Assembly: GCA_018268735.1 (NCBI GenBank)
Contig: JAFDWA010000761.1
Location: 1-6,072 of the forward strand
DNA length: 6,072 nt
From: Actinomycetota bacterium
GTDB taxonomy: Bacteria > Actinomycetota > Acidimicrobiia > Acidimicrobiales > Microtrichaceae
Direction: 5' to 3'
Translations under genes and position numbers: made by a program
The notes under the pieces: model-generated
Database searches by the model: none
What the model saw: only the letters and a program-made list of their open reading frames with translations
Told to the model about the DNA's origin: nothing
Shown here: positions 1-5,651 of the stretch, piece by piece
Numbering within the stretch: position 1 is the first letter of the stretch
How the letters are laid out: every line of letters begins with the position of its first letter

Positions 1-218
1 GGACCGGATCATCGTTGGTGAAGGCCGTCGTCGAGCTCGCTCACGCGCTCGACATGGTCGCGGTCGCCGAGGGCGTCGAGACGGCCCAGCAGCAGCAGCG
101 ACTCGACGAGATCGGTGCCGACCTCTCTCAGGGCTACCTCCACCACCGGCCGATGGATCTCGCCAGCGTGACGGCGCTGCTCGTCGGGCGGGCGTCGGTC
201 GCGCTGCCGCTACGCTGA
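1..218 (+). CDS. EAL-domain protein, C-terminal end only (5' part outside window)
   Basis: The reading frame is open from base 3 to the TGA at 216-218 and enters from outside the window, so the start is not visible. The roughly 70 residues match the end of an EAL domain. They contain a helix (LVKAVVELAHALDM), then AEGVET, in which a glutamate normally contributes to the active site, then a helix with QQQQRLDEIGADLSQGY and the usual final proline (RPM). EAL domains hydrolyse cyclic di-GMP to pGpG, or act as degenerate c-di-GMP receptors. The EAL signature, most metal ligands and any GGDEF, PAS or membrane parts lie upstream, so activity cannot be judged. The final residues (LVGRASVALPLR) look like an ordinary tail. 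The stop codon lies within the proposed -10 box of the next gene. The family call is firm; the full architecture is unknown. Confidence 0.88.
   Translation, partial: TGSSLVKAVVELAHALDMVAVAEGVETAQQQQRLDEIGADLSQGYLHHRPMDLASVTALLVGRASVALPLR
211..216 (+). promoter_or_regulatory. Candidate -10 box (TACGCT) for a leaderless PAP2 mRNA
   Basis: TACGCT fits the actinobacterial -10 consensus TAnnnT and ends 8 nt before the ATG at 225. Transcription would therefore start at or next to the start codon. No convincing -35 TTGACA-like element is visible, and no clear Shine-Dalgarno sequence precedes the ATG. Both fit a leaderless transcript. The box overlaps the end of the EAL gene. This is inferred from sequence only. 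Confidence 0.45.
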
Positions 219-224
219 GGCGCG

Positions 225-908
225 ATGCGCGCCGCAACGTCGTCGACCGGCGCGGCCACGCCCGATCGTGCTGGACCTCGCTCAGCGAGGTGTCCCGACG
301 GCGACCGTCTCGACCGACTCACCCGGATGCTCGGTGCATCAGCGGTCTTCGCCGCGGCCGGTGCTGTCGCAGCCGATGGCGTCCCGCGGTGGGAGCGTCA
401 GGCGTTCCACTCGATCAACGAGATGCCCGCAGCTCTGGAACCGCTGCTGTGGCCGCCGATGCAGCTCGGCAGCCTGTGGGGGCCGCTGGCCACCGGCTGG
501 TGGACGTGGCGGCGCTGGCATCGATGGCGCCCCACCGTGGGAGTCGTGGTGAGCGGGGTGGCGGCGTGGCAGCTCGCCAAGGTGGTCAAGTCCTTCACGC
601 AGCGGGGTCGTCCCGCTGCAGAGCTCGACCACATCGTCTGGAGGGTCGGCACGCCGGATGAAGGACTGGGGTTCGTCTCCGGCCACACGGCAGTCGCCGT
701 GGCGGTGCTGAGCGTCCTCTGGCCGCGGCTGGATCGCCGCGAGCGGGTGGCCGGCTCGATGCTCGCTGCAGTGGTGGCGGCTGCACGGATCCACGTCGGC
801 GCACACCTGCCGGCGGACACGATCGGCGGTGCAGCGCTCGGGGTGGTCGTCGGTGAGGGATGCCGGCTGCTCATCGGCGAGCACCTCGATGAGAGGAGAG
901 CGCGGTGA
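225..908 (+). CDS. PAP2-family membrane phosphatase (lipid-phosphate phosphatase type)
   Basis: This 227-residue integral membrane protein has the full PAP2 phosphatase signature. Motif 1 is KSFTQRGRP (K122, R129, P130), motif 2 is VSGHT (S152, H154), and motif 3 is ARIHVGAHLPAD (R188, H194, D198). In this family H194 is the nucleophile, H154 protonates the leaving group, and the lysine and arginines hold the phosphate. Substrates of relatives include phosphatidic acid and undecaprenyl pyrophosphate; the sequence does not tell which applies here. Hydrophobic stretches lie near 36-50, 80-92, 104-118, 155-167, 176-189 and 199-217. The ATG at 225 was chosen because a TACGCT box sits 8 nt upstream; an ATG at residue 35 (base 327) is a weaker alternative. 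The first 30 residues are low-complexity and lack family features. The stop overlaps the next gene by 4 nt, implying coupled translation with the ABC1 kinase. It is a clear relative of the N-terminal domain of the 3210-5630 protein. Confidence 0.9.
   Translation: MRAATSSTGAATPDRAGPRSARCPDGDRLDRLTRMLGASAVFAAAGAVAADGVPRWERQAFHSINEMPAALEPLLWPPMQLGSLWGPLATGWWTWRRWHRWRPTVGVVVSGVAAWQLAKVVKSFTQRGRPAAELDHIVWRVGTPDEGLGFVSGHTAVAVAVLSVLWPRLDRRERVAGSMLAAVVAAARIHVGAHLPADTIGGAALGVVVGEGCRLLIGEHLDERRAR
275..291 (+). other. Perfect 7-bp hairpin inside the 5' coding end of the PAP2 gene
   Basis: ACCTCGC at 275-281 pairs perfectly with GCGAGGT at 285-291 around a 3-nt loop (TCA). No T-run follows, so it is not a classical intrinsic terminator. 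It lies about 55 nt after the EAL stop and 50 nt into the PAP2 reading frame. It could slow readthrough from upstream or tune early translation. In GC-rich DNA it may also be chance. Confidence 0.35.
894..898 (+). promoter_or_regulatory. Shine-Dalgarno AGGAG for the ABC1/UbiB kinase
   Basis: AGGAG lies inside the last codons of the PAP2 gene, 6 nt before the GTG at 905 and 9 nt before the ATG at 908. It is the clearest ribosome binding site in the window. Both starts are in the same frame and two residues differ at most, so the choice has no functional consequence. Confidence 0.75.
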
Positions 909-2839
909 TGGAACCGCTGTGGAACCTGTTCGTGATGGTGGTGGTCGCGACGGTCACGACGTTGCTCGGCAGCCGGTTGCTGGGGGTTCGCCGGGGCTGG
1001 CTCCGTCAGACGATCGCCGGGGCGCTCGGGTGGGTGATCGCGCTCGTGATCGCCGTCGGGCTCGCGAACTGGGACTGGAGCCGTGATGGGCTCCTTGCCT
1101 CGACGGTGGTCCTTGCAGTCCCTGCGACGATGGCGTTGATGCTGCTGTTCGACCTCGTTGCACGGCCGGGGTCGCTGGCGCAGGGCGACCGCGCGGGCTT
1201 CGTCGAGGTGCCACGACCGATCGCCGATCTGCGCGGCAGGGTCGCCCCGATCGCCCGCTACCGGGAGCTGTTGGCCATCCTGCGCCGACACCAGCTGCTG
1301 GGGCGCCTCAACGGTCGAGTCGACCCGGAGGAGGTCGGTCGGCCGGCCGAGGTCCGTGTGCGAGAGGCGCTCGAGGAGGCCGGCGGCGTCTACGTCAAGC
1401 TCGGACAGATCGCTGCGACCCGCATCGACCTCCTGCCAGCCGGGTTGTGCGAGGAGCTCGGCCGTCTTCAGAGCCGTTCGGCGCCGGTGCCGGCGAGCGA
1501 GGTCCGGACCGTGCTGGAGCAGCAGTACGGCAAGCGCGTCGAGGAGGTCTTCGCCCGCTTCGACTGGTCCCCGCTCGCAGCGGCGTCGATCGGCCAGACC
1601 CACACCGCCGCGCTGACGGGCGGCGAGGAGGTGGTCGTCAAGGTCCAGCGTCCCGGCATCGAGACGACGATCGAGCGCGACCTGGCGGCGCTGGACCAGC
1701 TCGCACGCCTGGCCGAGCGTCGGACCGCTGCGGGTCGTGACCTGCGGGTCAGCCGGCTCGCCACGGAGTTCGGTCGGAGCCTCCGGTCCGAGCTCGACTT
1801 CCGCGACGAGGCCACCGCGACTGCGGCGATGCACGAGCTGCTCGGTGAGGGGCCGATCACCGTGCCGGCAGTGCATCGAGAGCTGAGCACCCGTCGGGTC
1901 ATGGTGCAGGAGCGGCTTGTCGGAGTGCCGCTGTCGGAGCTCGCACCGGACGCGGACATCGACCGCGAGGCGCTCGCCCGGCAGCTGCTCACGGTCACCG
2001 TCGAACAGCTCTTCCAGGTCGGGATCTTCCACGCGGACCCACATCCCGGCAACGTGATGGTGTTGGAGGACGGATCGCTCGGCCTCATCGACTTCGGTGC
2101 GGTCGGTCGGCTGGACTCGATCCAGATCCAAGCGGTCATCGACATGCTGATCGCCCTCACCCGTGGCGATGCAGCACTGCTTCGCGACGGCGTGGAGCGA
2201 GTTGCGGACGTCGGTGCTCACGTGTCCCGCGACCGACTGGAGCGTGCTCTCGCCCGTCTCCTCGCCGAGCACGTCGGTCCCAGCGGCACCGTCGACGTGC
2301 ATGCGCTCGCTGATCTCATCCCGGTGCTCGGGGAGTTCGAGATCTCCTTGCCGGGTGACCTCGTGGTGCTGATGCGGGCGCTCGTGACCCTCGACGGGAC
2401 GCTCGGGGTCCTCAGCCCAGGATTCTCGGTCGTGAGCGTCGGACGTGAGCTGGCGCAGCGGGAGTCCGAGGATCGAGCAGCAGGCGATCCCCAGGAGATC
2501 CTGATGGCAGCGCTGATCAGCGACCTGCCGGTGCTGCGGCGGTTGCCGGCCGATCTCGGCAGGACGCTGGCGCTTGCGTCGCGGGGATCGCTCCAGGTGC
2601 GCACGGTGGCGAGCGAGGACGAGTCGCGCTTCACGCGCACGATGTGGAACCGCACCCTGCTGGCCGGGATCGGCGTCGGGTTGGGCCTCGTGTCGGTGCT
2701 GCTCATGGGGCTCGAGATCGGACCCCGAGTCGGTGGTGGTGCCCGACTCGTGACGTTGCTCGGTGTCGGCGGGCTCGGGCTCGGTGCGATCCTGCTGATG
2801 CGAGTCGTCGCGGCGGTCGTTCGTGACGGCACGGTCTGA
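905..2839 (+). CDS. ABC1/AarF/UbiB-family atypical kinase with N- and C-terminal membrane helices
   Basis: This 644-residue protein carries the ABC1/UbiB protein-kinase-like fold. Visible in order are the KxGQ motif (KLGQ, 165-168), the alanine-rich nucleotide loop AAASIGQ (225-231) that replaces the usual P-loop, the ATP-site lysine in VVVKVQRPG (K246), the ExD motif ELD (E296, D298), the catalytic loop HADPHPGN (D378, N383) and the metal-binding DFG (D396-G398). All expected active-site residues are present. Family members support ubiquinone or other isoprenoid-lipid metabolism and show ATPase activity; true protein kinase activity is uncertain. Two C-terminal helices (about 582-604 and 614-637) are typical of the family. 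Three further helices near 5-26, 33-54 and 62-85 form an N-terminal membrane extension that E. coli UbiB lacks. The GTG at 905 gives a classic GTGA overlap with the PAP2 gene, so the two are probably co-translated. I give no symbol because actinobacteria normally use menaquinone, so UbiB's role may not apply. Confidence 0.93.
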   Translation: MMEPLWNLFVMVVVATVTTLLGSRLLGVRRGWLRQTIAGALGWVIALVIAVGLANWDWSRDGLLASTVVLAVPATMALMLLFDLVARPGSLAQGDRAGFVEVPRPIADLRGRVAPIARYRELLAILRRHQLLGRLNGRVDPEEVGRPAEVRVREALEEAGGVYVKLGQIAATRIDLLPAGLCEELGRLQSRSAPVPASEVRTVLEQQYGKRVEEVFARFDWSPLAAASIGQTHTAALTGGEEVVVKVQRPGIETTIERDLAALDQLARLAERRTAAGRDLRVSRLATEFGRSLRSELDFRDEATATAAMHELLGEGPITVPAVHRELSTRRVMVQERLVGVPLSELAPDADIDREALARQLLTVTVEQLFQVGIFHADPHPGNVMVLEDGSLGLIDFGAVGRLDSIQIQAVIDMLIALTRGDAALLRDGVERVADVGAHVSRDRLERALARLLAEHVGPSGTVDVHALADLIPVLGEFEISLPGDLVVLMRALVTLDGTLGVLSPGFSVVSVGRELAQRESEDRAAGDPQEILMAALISDLPVLRRLPADLGRTLALASRGSLQVRTVASEDESRFTRTMWNRTLLAGIGVGLGLVSVLLMGLEIGPRVGGGARLVTLLGVGGLGLGAILLMRVVAAVVRDGTV

Positions 2840-2847
2840 TCCGCCGG

Positions 2848-2853
2848 TACGCT
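2848..2853 (+). promoter_or_regulatory. Candidate -10 box (TACGCT) for the tRNA gene
   Basis: TACGCT ends 6 nt before the first base of the tRNA, so transcription could start at or very near the mature 5' end. A weak -35 candidate, GTGACG at 2823-2828, lies inside the end of the ABC1 gene, with a 19-nt spacer that is longer than ideal. The same hexamer precedes the PAP2 gene. Readthrough from the upstream gene cannot be excluded. Confidence 0.45.
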
Positions 2854-2859
2854 CCCGCC

Positions 2860-2932
2860 GGGCCGGTAGCTCAGTGGTCAGAGCAGGCGACTCATAATCG
2901 CTCGGTCCCGGGTTCGATCCCCGGCCGGCCCA
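2860..2932 (+). tRNA. tRNA with CAT anticodon, probably tRNA-Ile2 (lysidine type) rather than tRNA-Met
   Basis: A complete cloverleaf of 73 nt is visible. The 7-bp acceptor stem is GGGCCGG (2860-2866) with CCGGCCC (2925-2931). The D stem is GCTC/GAGC. The anticodon stem is GGCGA/TCGCT with one G-T pair, and the loop CTCATAA places CAT at 2893-2895. The T stem is CCGGG/CCCGG with loop TTCGATC, and the discriminator base is A2932. CCA is not encoded. Automated callers usually label CAT tRNAs as Met. Here the D arm and anticodon arm closely match E. coli tRNA-Ile2 as I recall it, including the same anticodon-stem bases. The acceptor stem also has C4-G69 and C5-G68, described as TilS recognition pairs. 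This tRNA would then read AUA codons after TilS converts C34 to lysidine. It is not an initiator, since the 1-72 pair is a normal G-C and the anticodon stem lacks the three G-C pairs. Confidence 0.93.
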
Positions 2933-2970
2933 CGATCGCTGCCCTGATGGTCGGCCCCCCGTCGTTGGTC

Positions 2971-3148
2971 GCTGGCGTTGTTGTAGCTGGCGGTTGCTTG
3001 GGTGGCGTGTGGCCTACAAGTTCGGCGGCCGCTGGCGTTGTTGTAGCTGGCGGTTGCTTGGGTGGCGTGTGGCCTACAAGTTCGGCGGCCGCTGGGGTTG
3101 TTGTAGCTGGGGGTCGCTTGGGTGGCGTGCGGCCTACAAGTTCGGCGG
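2971..3148 (+). repeat. Tandem array of three 60-bp units between tRNA and the flippase-like gene
   Basis: Unit 1 (2971-3030) and unit 2 (3031-3090) are identical over all 60 bases. Unit 3 (3091-3148) matches over 58 bases with four substitutions (unit positions 6, 21, 25 and 40) and then diverges. There are no spacers, so this is a direct tandem repeat and not a CRISPR. Each unit contains TTGTAG at its positions 11-16 and CTACAA at 44-49, which can pair within or between units. Each full junction creates the palindrome GCGGCCGC (3025-3032 and 3085-3092). The unit length is a multiple of three, so repeat-containing frames stay open on both strands. They have no start signal or recognisable protein, and I do not believe they are translated. 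The array sits 38 nt after the tRNA and about 60 nt before the next gene. Its function is unknown. Confidence 0.95.
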
Positions 3149-3162
3149 TGGCGGTCGCCAGA

Positions 3163-3178
3163 CGACGGTCGTCCGTCG
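3163..3178 (+). other. 6-bp hairpin upstream of the flippase-like gene
   Basis: CGACGG (3163-3168) pairs with CCGTCG (3173-3178) around the tetraloop TCGT. A shorter inverted repeat, TGGCG/CGCCA (3149-3153 and 3156-3160), lies next to it. No T-run follows. The position would overlap the -35 region of the proposed promoter at 3198, so it could be an operator-like palindrome, a weak terminator for the tRNA transcript, or chance. Confidence 0.3.
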
Positions 3179-3197
3179 CTGAGCAGGTGGCGTCCCG

Positions 3198-3203
3198 TAG
3201 CCT
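3198..3203 (+). promoter_or_regulatory. Candidate -10 box (TAGCCT) for a leaderless flippase-like mRNA
   Basis: TAGCCT matches TAnnnT and ends 6 nt before the GTG at 3210, so transcription would start at the start codon itself. No Shine-Dalgarno sequence precedes this GTG and no convincing -35 element is visible. This spacing is the main reason for choosing the GTG at 3210. A later in-frame GTG at 3267 has no better signal. Confidence 0.5.
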
Positions 3204-3209
3204 GCCCGC

Positions 3210-5630
3210 GTGTCGCATGACGTGGCCGGGGACCGGGGTCAGCGGGTGGACGCGACGTTGCGGCACGTGCGCCTGAACACCTTCGGACCCGCGGATGAGG
3301 AGCCGTTCCGTCGGCGGACCAGCGACTGGATCCGCGTCGTCGTCGGCGCGGCCGTGTTCGTCGGTCTCGTGGTCAACCACGATCAGATCGGAGCGCTCGA
3401 AGCCTCGATCTTCGACGCGTTCAACGACCTCCCCGACGACCTCGAACCGATCTTCCGGGCTCTGTACGCCGTCGGGACGCTCTGGGCCGTCGGCATCATC
3501 CTGATCGCCGCACTCATCGGCCAACGATGGCGTCTCGCCAGGGACCTGACCGTCGCCGGTGTCCTGGCATCGTTGTCGGCCCGGCTGGTGTCGGCGTTGA
3601 CGGGGGGCTACTCGACGAGCGAGGCCCTCAAGGCGACCGTCAGGTTCGGGGCGAGCGCGACCGACTTCCCGTTGGTGCGGCTGTCGGTCATGGTGGCGGT
3701 GATCAGTGCGGCGGCGCCGTACGTCACCCGTCCGACCCGTCAGCTCGGCGTGGTCTTCGCCACCGTCATGGCGCTGTCGGCGATGTACCTCGGGACCGGA
3801 TACCCGAACGCGGTGATCGCCGGTGCGGTCCTCGGTTGGACCGTGGCCGCCGGAGTGCACTTGGTGTTCGGCTCGCCGGGGGGTCGCCCGACCCTCCCGC
3901 AGATGCAGGCGACCCTCGCGGAGCTCGGCCTGAGGGTCGATCGGCTGAGGTTGGCAGCGCACCAGCCCGCGGACGCGACCGAGATGGCCGCGGTCGACGA
4001 GGACGGTCCGCTTCGGATCCGCGTGCTCGGACGTGACGAGCGGGATGCCCAGGTGCTCGGACGTGCGTGGCGTTCCATCGTCTACCGCTCTCCACCGGGT
4101 CGCTTGCAGCTGAGTCGCATCGAAGCCGTGGAGCACGAGGCGTATGCAGTCCTGCGGGCACAGCAGGCCGGTGTGCACGCTCCGACGGTGGTGACGACCG
4201 GGACTGCCGGCCCTGGTGTCGCGGTGTACGTCGAGCGTCCTGTCGCCGGCACACCGCTGTCGCGGATCGATCCCACCGAGGTGACCGAGGCGCTCCTCGA
4301 AGAGGTGTGGCGTGCCGTTGCACGGTTGCACGACGCGGGCATCGCGCACCTGGACCTGACCGCGGATCACATCGTCATCACCGATGCAGGACCCGCGTTG
4401 ATCTCGTTTGCTTCGGCGATGGTGTCGGATCCCTCCGACTTCCGCCGTTCCGACATCGCTGCGCTCCTGGTGGCGACCGAGGGCATCGTCGGAGCGGATC
4501 GAGCGGTCGCTGCAGCGGCCTTCGGCATCGGGCGTGAGCGCCTGATCGACGCGCTGCCGCTGATCCAGAGCGCGGTGCTGCCATCCGCGCTGCGCGCACG
4601 GAGCCGAACCGAGCGCAAGCAGCAGAGCGAGCGACTGGAGCGGCTGCGGATCGTCGCGTCAGCCGTCGCCGACGTCGACCCACCGCAGCTGACCGAGGTC
4701 CACCGGATGTCCGGATCGACCCTCGCTCTCATCATCGGAACGTTCCTCGGCGTCGCTGCGCTGCTCGGCCAGGTGGGGGACCCCCAGGAGCTCTGGGACA
4801 CGATGGCCGCAGCGGACTGGCGCTGGGTCTGGCTGGCGATCGCCGTGTCGCTCTCCACCAACGTCGCGACGGCGATCGCCTTGATGGGCAGCGTCCCGAT
4901 CCGGATCCCGTTCCTGCGCACCGTCGAGCTCCAGCTCTCGCTCACCTTCGCCAACCTGGCGGTGCCGACGATCGGTGGTCTCGCCGCGCAGGTCAGGTAC
5001 CTGCAGAAGCAGGGTGTGGACCTCGCCGGAGCGGTCGCCGCGGGCGGTGTCGTGTCCGGCGTGGCGAACGTCGTGGTCACGAGCTCCGTCTGCCTGTTGG
5101 CGGTCCTCCTGTCGCCGGCGAAGGTGTCCACCAGTGCGGTGTCGGCGGACCAGCTCTTCACGGTGCTGTTCGTGGCGGCCGTGGTGGTCGGATCGGTGTC
5201 CGCTGTCGTCTTCGGGATCCCGGCGATCCGCGCCAAGGTGCTCGCACCCGTGCAGGACGCCTGGTCGGTCGTGTCGTCGGCGTTGCGCTCACCACGCCAG
5301 ATCGGCCAGCTGGTGCTCGGGTGGGCGGCGAACGCCCTTCTGTACGCGCTCGTCCTGTGGTGCTGCGTGCAGGCCTTCGGCCCGGCGGTGAACTTCTGGA
5401 CGGTCGTGCTCATCAACACCGGTGTCTCGACGCTCGCCTTCGCCGTTCCGGTGCCGGGCGGCTCCACTGCGGTCAGCTCGGTCGGCGTCGCCGGTCTGCT
5501 CACGGCGGTCGGGGTGAGCCCGGAGGTGGCGGTCGCCGCATCCCTCGCCTACCAGGTGACGGCGACGTTCATCCCCGCGGTCCCGGGATGGCTGGCGTTC
5601 CGAAACCTCATGTCGCTCGACTACCTGTGA
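3210..5630 (+). CDS. Three-part membrane protein: inactive PAP2-like domain, degenerate kinase-like domain, LPG_synthase_TM flippase-like domain
   Basis: This protein has 806 residues. Residues 41-220 form about six membrane helices that align with the PAP2 protein at 225-908 (shared N-D/E-L/M-P..LEP, G-T/S-LW, and a gapless stretch around residues 153-205). Every catalytic position is replaced: S155, H157, R191, H197 and D201 of the expected site are L, R, A, G and A. Residues 265-420 look like a kinase fold with HLDLTADH (380-387), where histidine takes the metal-binding asparagine position, and LISF (397-400), where serine replaces the DFG aspartate. Residues 465-480 are a charged, probably helical linker. 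Residues 503-798 are an LPG_synthase_TM/UPF0104 domain with about eight helices, NLAVPTIGGLAAQVRYL (582-598) and the PVPGG motif (747-751). This domain flips lipids in MprF-type proteins. No aminoacyl-transferase domain follows, so it should not be called a lysyl-PG synthase. A GAP-type transporter gene starts 21 nt downstream, suggesting an operon. Confidence 0.85.
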   Translation: MSHDVAGDRGQRVDATLRHVRLNTFGPADEEPFRRRTSDWIRVVVGAAVFVGLVVNHDQIGALEASIFDAFNDLPDDLEPIFRALYAVGTLWAVGIILIAALIGQRWRLARDLTVAGVLASLSARLVSALTGGYSTSEALKATVRFGASATDFPLVRLSVMVAVISAAAPYVTRPTRQLGVVFATVMALSAMYLGTGYPNAVIAGAVLGWTVAAGVHLVFGSPGGRPTLPQMQATLAELGLRVDRLRLAAHQPADATEMAAVDEDGPLRIRVLGRDERDAQVLGRAWRSIVYRSPPGRLQLSRIEAVEHEAYAVLRAQQAGVHAPTVVTTGTAGPGVAVYVERPVAGTPLSRIDPTEVTEALLEEVWRAVARLHDAGIAHLDLTADHIVITDAGPALISFASAMVSDPSDFRRSDIAALLVATEGIVGADRAVAAAAFGIGRERLIDALPLIQSAVLPSALRARSRTERKQQSERLERLRIVASAVADVDPPQLTEVHRMSGSTLALIIGTFLGVAALLGQVGDPQELWDTMAAADWRWVWLAIAVSLSTNVATAIALMGSVPIRIPFLRTVELQLSLTFANLAVPTIGGLAAQVRYLQKQGVDLAGAVAAGGVVSGVANVVVTSSVCLLAVLLSPAKVSTSAVSADQLFTVLFVAAVVVGSVSAVVFGIPAIRAKVLAPVQDAWSVVSSALRSPRQIGQLVLGWAANALLYALVLWCCVQAFGPAVNFWTVVLINTGVSTLAFAVPVPGGSTAVSSVGVAGLLTAVGVSPEVAVAASLAYQVTATFIPAVPGWLAFRNLMSLDYL

Positions 5631-5636
5631 TGATGC

Positions 5637-5641
5637 GAGGT
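5637..5641 (+). promoter_or_regulatory. Shine-Dalgarno GAGGT for the GAP-type transporter
   Basis: GAGGT lies 10 nt before the ATG at 5652. An in-frame TGA at 5643-5645 rules out any earlier start in this frame. The presence of a ribosome site here, but not before the two proposed leaderless genes, fits an internal gene of an operon. Confidence 0.5.
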
Positions 5642-5651
5642 GTGATGTCCC

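Noticed and set aside
398..2302. Long minus-strand open frame of 634 codons opposite the PAP2 and ABC1 genes
   Set aside because: It is rich in H, R, D and Q with no domain or membrane pattern and lies opposite two genes with full family motifs. This is the usual antisense shadow in GC-rich coding DNA.
2860..2932. Integration site of a mobile element at the tRNA 3' end
   Set aside because: I see no second copy of the tRNA 3' end in the window and no integrase or transposase gene nearby.
2933..2970. Intrinsic terminator after the tRNA
   Set aside because: There is no stable hairpin followed by a T-run; the stretch is C- and G-rich without a clear stem.
2971..3148. CRISPR array
   Set aside because: The repeats are directly adjacent with no variable spacers, the unit is 60 bp, and no cas genes are present.
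2947..3276. Plus-strand open frame with the repeated peptide VVVAGGCLGGVWPTSSAAAG
   Set aside because: It has no ribosome site and no family match, and it runs over the start of the real gene at 3210. It follows from the repeat length being divisible by three.
2892..4370. Minus-strand open frame of 492 codons through the tRNA, repeats and flippase-like gene
   Set aside because: It begins inside the fusion gene and ends in the antisense of the tRNA; GRPGIEPGTER is the typical peptide produced by translating a tRNA backwards. The repeats only keep it open because the unit is 60 bp.
4367..5503. Minus-strand open frame of 378 codons opposite the flippase domain
   Set aside because: Composition is dominated by T, S, A and R without structure, and it is opposite a well-supported membrane domain.
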